Source: JAVBLV01 sp031553195
GTDB lineage: Bacteria > Bacteroidota > Bacteroidia > Bacteroidales > P3
Length of the DNA: 39,898 nucleotides
Reading direction: 5' to 3'
NCBI GenBank assembly: GCA_031553195.1
Contig: JAVBLV010000107.1
Location: 1 to 39,898 of the forward strand
Shown: positions 33,462-39,898 of the stretch, in pieces
Layout of the letters: each line of letters begins with the position of its first letter
Position numbering within the stretch: the stretch's first letter is position 1
Made by a program: the position numbers and the translations under genes
Notes under the pieces: model-generated
Told to the model about the DNA's origin: nothing
Seen by the model: only the letters and a program-made list of their open reading frames with translations
Database searches by the model: none

Positions 33462-34322
33462 CTAATTCAATAGTAAATCTATAATTCCAAAACTTGCATA
33501 AAGTAAGCTCGCCAGTCCATTGGTTATTCCAAATGCAACATTAATTTTACTGAAGTCATTCGGTTTAACGATTACATGTTGATATATAAGTAATCCCAAA
33601 AATAGAACGGATCCCAAATATCCGAACCAATGAAAAGGAATTTTGAAAACGAGAATGAATAACAAAATAGTTGTCAAAACATGTATTGTTGCAGAAAAAA
33701 TTAACGCATTCCTGCCGCCAAAACGCGCCGGAATAGAAAAAAGTCTGTTTTCTTTATCGAAACCCATGTCTTGCAAGGAGTAAATAATATCGAAGCCCGC
33801 CGACCATGTAAGCACAATCATTGCCAATATCAAAGGCGTAGACGAAATAGCGCCGGTTACGGCAATATAAGCGCCAATAGGAGCAATCGATAAACAAAGT
33901 CCTAAAATGAAATGGCACCAAAACGTAAATCGCTTGGTAAGGCTGTAACCTAATAAAAGTATCAATGCAACGGGAGATAAGAAAAAGCATAATCTATTAA
34001 TAAGGAAACTTGTCCCTACAAATAGCAAACTATTTACAATTATAAAAAACAAAGCTGATTTGGGAGAAATAATCCCGGCCGGAATTTCACGTTGAGCTGT
34101 TCGTTCATTAAGGGCGTCTATTTTTTTATCTGCATAACGGTTAAACCCCATGGCCGCATTCCGGGCGAATATCATGCATAAAATTATATATAACAACGAT
34201 ATCCATTCAAAAGTCCCGTTCCCTTGTTTTAATGCAATAACAAAACTTAACAGGGCGAAAGGCATGGCAAAAACGGTGTGGGAAAACTTTACCAGCGAGA
34301 AATAATCTTTCAGAGTTGCCAT
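33462..34322 (-). CDS. ubiA: UbiA-family prenyltransferase
   Basis: 286 residues, eight to nine transmembrane helices. It attaches a polyprenyl chain to an aromatic ring during quinone synthesis (4-hydroxybenzoate polyprenyltransferase or MqnP type). Both Mg2+-diphosphate motifs are intact: FNRYADKKIDALNERTAQRE (Asn61, Asp65, Asp69) and FDIIYSLQDMGFDKENRLFS (Asp178, Asp185, Asp189). The NERTAQREIP continuation is the UbiA type, distinct from MenA. The start is directly behind the pth stop (no gap), so both belong to one operon. Together with the distant UbiD (13803) it gives a prenylation-decarboxylation pair. Confidence 0.92.
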   Translation of the reverse strand: MATLKDYFSLVKFSHTVFAMPFALLSFVIALKQGNGTFEWISLLYIILCMIFARNAAMGFNRYADKKIDALNERTAQREIPAGIISPKSALFFIIVNSLLFVGTSFLINRLCFFLSPVALILLLGYSLTKRFTFWCHFILGLCLSIAPIGAYIAVTGAISSTPLILAMIVLTWSAGFDIIYSLQDMGFDKENRLFSIPARFGGRNALIFSATIHVLTTILLFILVFKIPFHWFGYLGSVLFLGLLIYQHVIVKPNDFSKINVAFGITNGLASLLYASFGIIDLLLN

Positions 34323-34952
34323 TTATTTGTTATTATACGCATTCATTGTTTTTTCAATCCCAATGGCAACAAAAGATCTGACCATTTCGCAAGCTATTGC
34401 AAGTTTTGGAATAATAATATCTTCCTCCTCTTTTGTCCAGGTTCCTAATACATAATCGACCTGTCTGCCTTTTCTAAAATTATTACCTACTCCAAAGCGT
34501 AAACGCGAAAAATTATCGTGTCCCAACGTTTCGATAATATTGGTTAATCCGTTATGTCCTCCCGCGCTTCCATTTTTTTTCATCCGCAATGTTCCCGTTG
34601 GCAACGCAATATCATCCACTACAACCAATACGTTTTCTATCCCGATCTTTTCTTTATCCATCCAGTAACGCAACGCTTTTCCGCTTAAATTCATATAAGT
34701 TGTCGGTTTTATCAGTATCAGCGTTTTCCCTTTAAACCTTAATTCGGTTCTGAATGCATGTCTTTCCAGCGAAAAACGGCTATCGGTTCCGTCAATTAAT
34801 TCGTCTAATACCCAAAATCCTATATTATGACGGGTATTTTCATATTCGGGCCCAATATTTCCCAAGCCCACAATCAAGTACTTCATTCCAGGATCAATCG
34901 TTTTTGAATCTTCGGCAGTTTGTCTTTTCAGAAGCCAATTAAAAAAATTCAT
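34323..34952 (-). CDS. pth: Peptidyl-tRNA hydrolase
   Basis: Releases peptides from prematurely dropped peptidyl-tRNA. From ATG 34952 it has 209 residues. The core begins MKYLIVGLGNIGPEYENTRH (with the Asn-His pair of the active site in NTRHN), and shows TYMNLSGKAL, VVDDIALPTGTLRMKKNGSA and GHNGLTNI. A 22-residue N-terminal extension (MNFFNWLLKRQTAEDSK) precedes the usual start; ATG 34886 would give the standard 187-residue enzyme. The first start lies 13 bases after the upstream stop with AAGGCAG nearby, so either start is possible. It is sandwiched between the cysteine-module protein and ubiA. Confidence 0.93.
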   Translation of the reverse strand: MNFFNWLLKRQTAEDSKTIDPGMKYLIVGLGNIGPEYENTRHNIGFWVLDELIDGTDSRFSLERHAFRTELRFKGKTLILIKPTTYMNLSGKALRYWMDKEKIGIENVLVVVDDIALPTGTLRMKKNGSAGGHNGLTNIIETLGHDNFSRLRFGVGNNFRKGRQVDYVLGTWTKEEEDIIIPKLAIACEMVRSFVAIGIEKTMNAYNNK

Positions 34953-34965
34953 TCCATTCTGCCTT

Positions 34966-36513
34966 TTAGGGATTATACGGGCCTACGCGTTTTCCGTCAA
35001 CATAGAGAACAATAAATGCATCGTCGGTTTTGTTTCTTTTCTTAAATTCATCCAGCATTTTCAATGCATCTTCATATTTGTCAAAAGATCCTAGGGTGTA
35101 CCGATGCCAACTGCCGTCATAATCTTCTTTTACTTCTGCTTCGGGTAATTTGTATACGGTTTGGATTTTATCTACATTGGAATCATCCATTACTTTTGCT
35201 ATCATCTGAATCCTGAATTCCCTTTTCTTGACAACAGGGGCCGGCGTTTCGATTTTGGGAGCTAAAATCTCTATTTCTTTGCGTTCTTCTTCGGCGCGTT
35301 CCAAAATAACATCCAAATCTCCTTCGTTATCAGCTACCACAAAAGCAGTAGCCCCTATAGATTCCAGATCTTCGAACTTTGCTTTCAATAAACAAGGTTC
35401 GTACCCTTCCTGACTCGTCATAATTGATTTCGTATTCGGGTCCATGCAGTAAACATATTGCTTTAATAGCGAACCTACCGTCCGCACTGCCTTGGGTTGA
35501 ATAATTTCCGTACTCGTATTCAGAACCAAATTGGGTAAATAAGAATAGACATAGATGCAGGACTTTTCTTCGCTACAGTCTTCACAATCCCAACGTTTAT
35601 CGCTTTTTTTCGAATACAAAAAGCTAACCTGTTCCGATCCTTCAAATAAACTTTTTTCTTCTTCGCTATAAAAAGTATAGATCGGCGTTCGGTTTCTTGA
35701 GAAATCATGCGGAATAACTTCTACAACTCCATTCTGATAACCCTTCGCTTTGAAAGTAAACTGTCTGTATTCGGTCGGTTTAAAACAAAAGACATATTGC
35801 CTTATCGAATCTTTGAAGCGAAGCGCTTTTGTATGCGTAATACGATCTTCGCCATCCATAAGCTTTGCACCTTTCAAAGAAGTAATCACAACCAAGCATT
35901 TATATTTTTTATTTACTTTCAGGCAATAATCGCATTCCGATTTGTCATAGGTTTTTTGCATGTAAAAATTCTTTTCGGCCTTAACTGTAGTATTGGAAGA
36001 GGCAACTTCTTTCTCATAATTATCCGCAACAATTTCTCCGCTTTCCAACTCCGCCATTTTGTCAAAAAGCGTTTTTGTAGTTCCTTCAAGCGTATTGGGA
36101 TCTTTTCCTTCTTCAAAAATTGCAATGACAGGAATCCCATTTTTAAAATCGGCAGGCGTTAAGGCAAACACTACTTCTGCAAAGTTTTTAGCGGAAACTT
36201 TTATTTCCTGATATTTATCAGTCGTACAGTAGTGTAACTCTTTCATTTTAGCAGGAGAACCATTATCAAAACCGGGTTCGTCCAACGAATTTAATATTCC
36301 TCCACTTTGATTTATAACATCTACATTCCCAACATAAGAAATTACAATAAAGCAGAATTTATTTTTCTTCTCAATTTTACATTCATTACAATCAGCGTCT
36401 TCCACTGTTTTTCTGTAATCCAAACGTTTTCCTCTCTCCTGAGAGAAAACTTTGTTTCCCAAAAATAAGAAACATAGAAAAATTACAATGTTTATATATT
36501 TTGAAAAAGACAT
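34966..36513 (-). CDS. Secreted protein of three four-cysteine modules with a SPOR-like tail
   Basis: 515 residues; signal peptide 1-25 (IVIFLCFLFLGNKVFS). Three related modules follow, each with C-x2-C, then a third cysteine and a distant fourth. Module 1: C42, C45, C54, C96. Module 2: C194, C197, C206, C243. Module 3: C310, C313, C319, C356. After the third cysteine each has a hydrophobic strand (FCFIVISYVGN, KCLVVITSLKG, SCIYVYSYLPN), and the fourth lies in a Y-x0-2-C context (LHYC, YVFC, YVYC). Residues 400-425 are a charged linker and 430-515 resemble a SPOR peptidoglycan-binding fold (FRIQMIAK, WHRYTLGSFDKYEDALKMLD, AFIVLYVDGKRVG). I do not recognise the modules. Envelope location and disulfide or metal binding are inferences. 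First gene of the operon with pth and ubiA. Confidence 0.85.
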   Translation of the reverse strand: MSFSKYINIVIFLCFLFLGNKVFSQERGKRLDYRKTVEDADCNECKIEKKNKFCFIVISYVGNVDVINQSGGILNSLDEPGFDNGSPAKMKELHYCTTDKYQEIKVSAKNFAEVVFALTPADFKNGIPVIAIFEEGKDPNTLEGTTKTLFDKMAELESGEIVADNYEKEVASSNTTVKAEKNFYMQKTYDKSECDYCLKVNKKYKCLVVITSLKGAKLMDGEDRITHTKALRFKDSIRQYVFCFKPTEYRQFTFKAKGYQNGVVEVIPHDFSRNRTPIYTFYSEEEKSLFEGSEQVSFLYSKKSDKRWDCEDCSEEKSCIYVYSYLPNLVLNTSTEIIQPKAVRTVGSLLKQYVYCMDPNTKSIMTSQEGYEPCLLKAKFEDLESIGATAFVVADNEGDLDVILERAEEERKEIEILAPKIETPAPVVKKREFRIQMIAKVMDDSNVDKIQTVYKLPEAEVKEDYDGSWHRYTLGSFDKYEDALKMLDEFKKRNKTDDAFIVLYVDGKRVGPYNP

Positions 36514-36542
36514 AATATTTGAGTATTAGTAATTTAATCTTG

Positions 36543-36550
36543 CAAAGATA
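36543..36550 (-). promoter_or_regulatory. -7 box TATCTTTG for the cysteine-module/pth/ubiA operon
   Basis: CAAAGATA on the plus strand, 30 bases before ATG 36513. Confidence 0.65.
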
Positions 36551-36821
36551 TAAAATATTCACGAAATCCATATAATAATGCTTAAATTAAGACACATTCT
36601 GCTTTGTCGGATGACGCAAAATATTAATGAATGAATATTATGGTCTTGTAAACTTTAAAAATCAATCGGTACTTAAAATTTAGTCCAATCCAAATTAAAC
36701 ATTATAGAACAATCTAGATAACAAATTCTTACAATAATAGAATCTTCATTGATCTCTAAAGCTTTTACGTATAAGCCTCGAAAGGAAAGTTTATGTTTTT
36801 TTACAAATGAATAGAAATCTT

Positions 36822-36829
36822 TACCTTTG
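36822..36829 (+). promoter_or_regulatory. -7 box TACCTTTG for mntP
   Basis: Consensus -7 element, 71 bases before ATG 36900. Confidence 0.6.
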
Positions 36830-36899
36830 TGATAATTATTCGGAACCGAAAATTTTCTTAGGATTTACATGATTTACTTATATTAATTACTGCTTTACG

Positions 36900-37475
36900 A
36901 TGAGTATTTGGACTTTATTCCTTTTAGCTTTGGCGTTATGCGTGGATTCATTTATAGTATCTATTACCATTGGAGTGCAAAAAAATATTACTACTTTAAA
37001 GGGGGCGCTGTTTTCGCTATTATGCGCCCTTTTTCAAGGAATTTTACCTTTATTGGGGATGTTTTTAGGCGGATTTTTCAAAACCAATTTTGATAATTAC
37101 GACCACTGGATTGCGTTTATCTTATTGTTCCTAATCGGACTTAAAATGTTGATAGAAGCAAGAAAGGCCGGCAAGAACGAGCTTGCATACAACTTATTCC
37201 GTCCTCTTATATTGCTGGGACTCGCTTTGGCAACCAGTATCGACGCTTTTGTGGTAGGCGTCGGACTTGGATTTACGCTTGCAGATTTGCATAGCGAAAT
37301 TATTGCGGCATGTATTATTGGCGGAACTACTTTCTTTATGTCTATTGCCGGTATTTATTTAGGCAGAAAACAAAAGTTTATTCCGGTAAAATTTACAACG
37401 GCATTGGGGGGATTGGTCTTGATTGGGTTAGGAATAAAATTTTTGATTGAACACAATGCATTTTCATTTTGTTAG
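36900..37475 (+). CDS. mntP: Manganese efflux pump MntP
   Basis: 191 residues and six transmembrane helices in two related halves. The conserved acidic sites are in ALALCVDSFIVSITIG (Asp16) and LALATSIDAFVVGVGLG (second half); both sit in the D-(S/A)-F motif needed for Mn2+ export. It keeps cytoplasmic manganese below toxic levels, which also affects metal choice of the Fe/Mn superoxide dismutase encoded at 6756. It is monocistronic by spacing, with 198 bases before queD. Confidence 0.93.
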   Translation: MSIWTLFLLALALCVDSFIVSITIGVQKNITTLKGALFSLLCALFQGILPLLGMFLGGFFKTNFDNYDHWIAFILLFLIGLKMLIEARKAGKNELAYNLFRPLILLGLALATSIDAFVVGVGLGFTLADLHSEIIAACIIGGTTFFMSIAGIYLGRKQKFIPVKFTTALGGLVLIGLGIKFLIEHNAFSFC

Positions 37476-37560
37476 TTAAAAGAGTTGGAGCAAAGGAAGA
37501 GAAACAGGATAAATGTTTATAACGTTTGAAATTTTATAAAGTAGAAGGGGAATTGAGAAT

Positions 37561-37651
37561 TAGCAACTAGTTGTTAGCAATGAGGAATTAACTTAAGCCA
37601 TAAGCTCTAACCCATCTAATTCAATAATTCAATCCCTCAATAATTCAATCC
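37561..37651. repeat. ATTCAAT-type direct repeats, copy B
   Basis: AATTCAATAATTCAAT, CCCTCAATAATTCAATCC and a preceding CCATAAGCTCTAACCC mirror the arrangement at 24210-24276 in the same orientation. Confidence 0.6.
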
Positions 37652-37673
37652 TTTAAAATAAACGCATACGCAC

Positions 37674-38114
37674 ATGAGATTTCGATTAACAAAAGAGTTT
37701 AGTTTTGAAATGGCCCATGCCTTGCTTGGTTATGACGGTCCTTGCAAAAACATTCACGGACATTCTTATAAACTATTTGTCACCATTGTAGGTGAACCGG
37801 ACGACGATTTACGCTCTTGTAAATACGGAATGGTTATGGATTTTACCGATCTGAAAAAAATCGTAAATGATTTTATTATTACCGAATTTGACCATGCTTT
37901 GGTAATAAATGAAAATATGTCGTTTGATAACAGTCTGCTTCACACCAAATTGATAGAAGTTCCTTATCAGCCTACCTGCGAAAATTTACTTGCCGATTTT
38001 GCTTGTCGCATCAAAAAACAGCTTCCGGAATCTGTTATGTTATTCAGTCTGAAAATGTATGAAACGGCGACTTCCTTTGCGGAATGGTTTAAAGATGACA
38101 ATACGGAATTATGA
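37674..38114 (+). CDS. queD: 6-carboxytetrahydropterin synthase family protein
   Basis: 146 residues of the PTPS/QueD family. The Zn2+ ligands are His15 (FEMAHAL), His28 and His30 (NIHGHSYKL), the catalytic cysteine is Cys24 (GPCKNIHGH), the Asp73-His74 pair is in EFDHALVI, and the substrate-binding glutamates are in PTCENLLADF (Glu103) and KMYETATSFAEW (Glu130). It probably makes 6-carboxytetrahydropterin for queuosine, though 6-pyruvoyl-tetrahydropterin activity cannot be excluded. QueC and QueE are not adjacent. Its stop overlaps the next start (ATGA), so translation is coupled. Confidence 0.92.
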   Translation: MRFRLTKEFSFEMAHALLGYDGPCKNIHGHSYKLFVTIVGEPDDDLRSCKYGMVMDFTDLKKIVNDFIITEFDHALVINENMSFDNSLLHTKLIEVPYQPTCENLLADFACRIKKQLPESVMLFSLKMYETATSFAEWFKDDNTEL

Positions 38115-39205
38115 ATAAAACTCAAAAAGCGATTCTAATCATTCTGGGAATTGCCGTAGTTCTTTTTTTACTATGGTTTTTCAAATATTTGGTTATCTGC
38201 GGATTAATTTCTCTTGTTCTTTCATCTATTGGAAAACCGCTGATGAATTTACTTTCAAAATTCCGCTATAAGAATTTTAAACTTGGAAACGGAACAATGG
38301 CAGGAATAACGCTTATATGTATTATTCTTACGATTTTTATCCTTTTTTATTTATTTGTTCCGATGATAGCTTCGCAAGCGAGCGCTTTTTCTCAAATTAA
38401 TCCCAATCAATTGTTGGAGTATTATAGAGAGCCTATTCAAAATACAGAGTACTTTTTACGAGAACACGGCATTATTGATAGTGGATCTACTTTTGAAACA
38501 ATTATCAATAACCAGTTGATAAACGTCTTTAAACTCATTGATTATAAATCTGTCGCCAATACGGTCTTTTCATTGGCAGGAGAAGTTTTGTTGGGGATAT
38601 TTATTGTTTTTTTCATTACGTTTTTTTTGCTGAAAGAAACGCATTTATTTTCCCGGATAATTTTAATTTTAACGCCAAATAAACATACCGAGGAAGTTAA
38701 ACGGATTCTGGATAATTCCCAACGTTTAATTTCTCGTTATTTCATAGGCCTCTGTTGCGAAATTTTGTTATTAACAACCCTTCTAGCCATTGGATTTACC
38801 TTATTTGGTTTTTCAAATGCAATCTTGATGGCTTTTTGTTGCGGGATATTGGTTATTATTCCTTATATTGGAGCCATTATCGGGGGATTGCTTGGCTTAC
38901 TGATTTGTATAACTTCCGTATTGAGCATAGATCCGTCTGTATCTTTATTTCCTATTATTCTGAAATTTGCAGGAATATTCTTTTTTGCTAAACTCGCCGA
39001 TGATTTTATCTTACAGCCTTTCATTTATTCAAAAAGCGTAAAAGCGCATCCTTTAGAAATTTTTTTGGTAATCTTAATGGCTGGAGAAATAGGAGGAATT
39101 CTGGGAATGATTTTAGCTATCCCTACTTATACTCTTATCCGAACCATTGCAAAAGAATTTTTCAGCAACTCGAAGCTTGTCAAATCATTAACTCAAAATA
39201 TTTAG
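38111..39205 (+). CDS. AI-2E family transporter (PerM/TqsA-like permease)
   Basis: 364 residues, eight predicted transmembrane helices in the usual arrangement. Two are at the N-terminus (ILIILGIAVVLFLLWFFKYL). A soluble segment runs between about 95 and 155. The C-terminal block has VIIPYIGAIIGGLLGLLICI and ADDFILQPFIYSKSVKAHPL, the family signature around D-x-I-x-P. Substrates differ among members (autoinducer export, Na+/H+ antiport), so none is assigned. It overlaps queD by four bases. Any link with queuosine synthesis is unproven. Confidence 0.92.
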   Translation: MNKTQKAILIILGIAVVLFLLWFFKYLVICGLISLVLSSIGKPLMNLLSKFRYKNFKLGNGTMAGITLICIILTIFILFYLFVPMIASQASAFSQINPNQLLEYYREPIQNTEYFLREHGIIDSGSTFETIINNQLINVFKLIDYKSVANTVFSLAGEVLLGIFIVFFITFFLLKETHLFSRIILILTPNKHTEEVKRILDNSQRLISRYFIGLCCEILLLTTLLAIGFTLFGFSNAILMAFCCGILVIIPYIGAIIGGLLGLLICITSVLSIDPSVSLFPIILKFAGIFFFAKLADDFILQPFIYSKSVKAHPLEIFLVILMAGEIGGILGMILAIPTYTLIRTIAKEFFSNSKLVKSLTQNI

Positions 39206-39327
39206 ATACTCCTTAATAATTCATTTTGAGCGGCAGTATTTTCAAATTTAGCCTCCTAATACTAACCCGCTATCAAAATATATTTTTAATCCACTTGAAA
39301 GACGCGATTGATTTTACGGTTTATATT

Positions 39328-39717
39328 GGATCAATGTAAAATTCCGGTGGAGAACTAAAATATTTAAGTGAAAATATCAAAAGTCAAAAGAGGATGAGTA
39401 AGGGAATAACGGCCTACGACAGATGGCGTTAAGAAAAATCATTAGTGGGGGGCGTTAAAAGCAAAATTCTGTTCGAAGCCTCCTTTCGAAAAGTAACATG
39501 ACAGCGTTTGTTATTTAGGGGTTGGAATAACAGCGTCGACGGGCAAGTTATTTTGTTTAGCCGCAACAAATGATTTTTTAGCATATCTGTCGTCAGCCTT
39601 GACTTTTTGTTTCTTTTGCGTCAAGGCAAAAGAAAGATCACAACGCAGTCTATTACATTTTTACTATTATGATAGAAACATTAAAAATTATCTCCATCTG
39701 TTTTTTTACACTGATCC
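39328..39717. repeat. Dispersed repeat, copy 2, bounded by GGATCARTGTAAAA
   Basis: Left end GGATCAATGTAAAATTCC; right end TTTTTACACTGATCC, its inverse. The interior (GGCCTACGACAG near 39412, AATTCTGTTCGAAG near 39466, GGCAAGTTATTTTGTTTAGC near 39542) is the reverse complement of the copy at 2933-3170. No intact gene. Confidence 0.6.
39610..39635. repeat. Hairpin TTTCTTTTGC / GCAAAAGAAA
   Basis: A 10-bp perfect stem with loop GTCAAG inside the dispersed repeat. Confidence 0.75.
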
Positions 39718-39761
39718 GTTATAAAGTTTTTGAAACGACCCTTTAGTTGCTGAAAAGCATG

Positions 39762-39769
39762 TATCTTTG
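39762..39769 (+). promoter_or_regulatory. -7 box TATCTTTG of the IS1595-type transposase
   Basis: TAnnTTTG match 17 bases before ATG 39786. Confidence 0.55.
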
Positions 39770-39785
39770 TAAAAAACATATATTT

Positions 39786-39898
39786 ATGGATTTATTCAAA
39801 GGGATGAACATATTGTCTTTCACGGACAAGTTCAAGACAGATGAGGATTGCAAGGATTACTTATATGAAATTAGATGGGCTTCAGGTTTTATCTGCCC
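39786..39898 (+). CDS. IS1595-family transposase, N-terminus only
   Basis: The visible 37 residues begin MDLFKGMNILSFTDKFKTDE, then CKDYLYEIRWASGFIC. The F-x2-(K/R)F-x3-(E/D)xCxxYL...IRW..GF.C pattern is the zinc-ribbon start of ISXO2-like IS1595 transposases, normally continuing to a second CxxC. The window ends inside the gene, so integrity cannot be judged; the part seen is undamaged and has its own promoter box. Confidence 0.82.
   Translation, partial: MDLFKGMNILSFTDKFKTDEDCKDYLYEIRWASGFIC

Larger units (their letters stand above)
36514..36899. other. Divergent intergenic region before mntP
   Basis: Carries the two -7 boxes listed. I looked for a yybP-ykoY manganese riboswitch before mntP and saw no such structure. 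Confidence 0.5.
39206..39785. other. Non-coding region of repeat debris
   Basis: Occupied mostly by the repeat at 39328-39717 and the promoter of the transposase at 39786. GGGTCGTTTCAAAAACTTT read on the minus strand (about 39724-39742) may be a terminal repeat of an IS. Confidence 0.55.

Noticed and set aside
36514..36899. yybP-ykoY manganese riboswitch upstream of mntP
   Set aside because: I could not find the conserved paired elements; only a promoter box is visible.

Overview
The window comes from an AT-rich member of the Bacteroidota, most likely a Bacteroidales bacterium. Four things point there. Many genes follow the Bacteroidota-type -7 box TAnnTTTG. There is a PorW/SprE lipoprotein of the type IX secretion system (T9SS). 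Several proteins are lineage-typical: DUF4369/TlpA-like oxidoreductases, an Arm-DNA-bind_5 tyrosine integrase, a DUF349 protein and a bactofilin beside AtpZ. An [FeFe]-hydrogenase maturase (HydG) suggests an anaerobic fermentative life, and Fe/Mn superoxide dismutase and ferrochelatase suggest some contact with oxygen and haem use. The many decayed insertion sequences are usual in host-associated Bacteroidales, but I cannot name the species.

Layout. 1-2597 (minus): 5' part of a large GLUG-repeat secreted protein that runs off the left edge. 2.6-5.4 kb: a graveyard of mobile DNA (IS5-like and IS630 transposase remnants, two related miniature elements, a 16-bp inverted repeat). 5.4-8.9 kb: hemH, sodB and a convergent tig sharing one terminator. 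8.9-10.4 kb: a truncated surface-protein gene, a decayed transposase, a long palindrome and a possible invertible promoter. 10.4-16.6 kb: MarC-like membrane protein, O-antigen-ligase-like protein, a thioredoxin-fold lipid-side oxidoreductase followed by UbiD, frr, tRNA-Lys(CUU). 16.6-22.2 kb (minus): glycosyltransferase, small membrane protein, AtpZ, bactofilin, PorW. This is the block that normally leads into the F0F1 ATP synthase genes, but here it runs into the glycosyltransferase. 22.2-26.3 kb: very AT-rich accessory zone with a RAYT-like IS200 transposase, two orphan promoters, an integrase stump fused to a 5'-truncated group II intron, two identical tRNA-Lys(UUU) genes and a third miniature element. 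26.3-28.1 kb: hydrogenase regulator (TM1266-like) and hydG. 28.1-36.5 kb: TatD-like hydrolase, a long acidic DUF349 protein, a second TlpA-like protein, ubiA, pth and a secreted protein built of three four-cysteine modules plus a SPOR-like tail. 36.9-39.2 kb: mntP, queD and an AI-2E-type permease. The right end holds repeat debris and the start of an IS1595-family transposase.

How it fits together. UbiA (prenyl transfer) and UbiD (decarboxylation) are the two middle steps of quinone ring assembly, here on separate operons. PorW, the GLUG protein, the two TlpA-like proteins and the O-antigen-ligase-like protein all serve the cell envelope. HydG makes the CO/CN-bearing iron synthon for hydrogenase. 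No CRISPR array, restriction system or toxin-antitoxin pair was recognised. The most interesting candidates for new biology are the three-module cysteine protein (34966-36513), the putative invertible promoter before the MarC gene (10128-10208), and the pairing of a RAYT-like transposase with two matching long palindromes.
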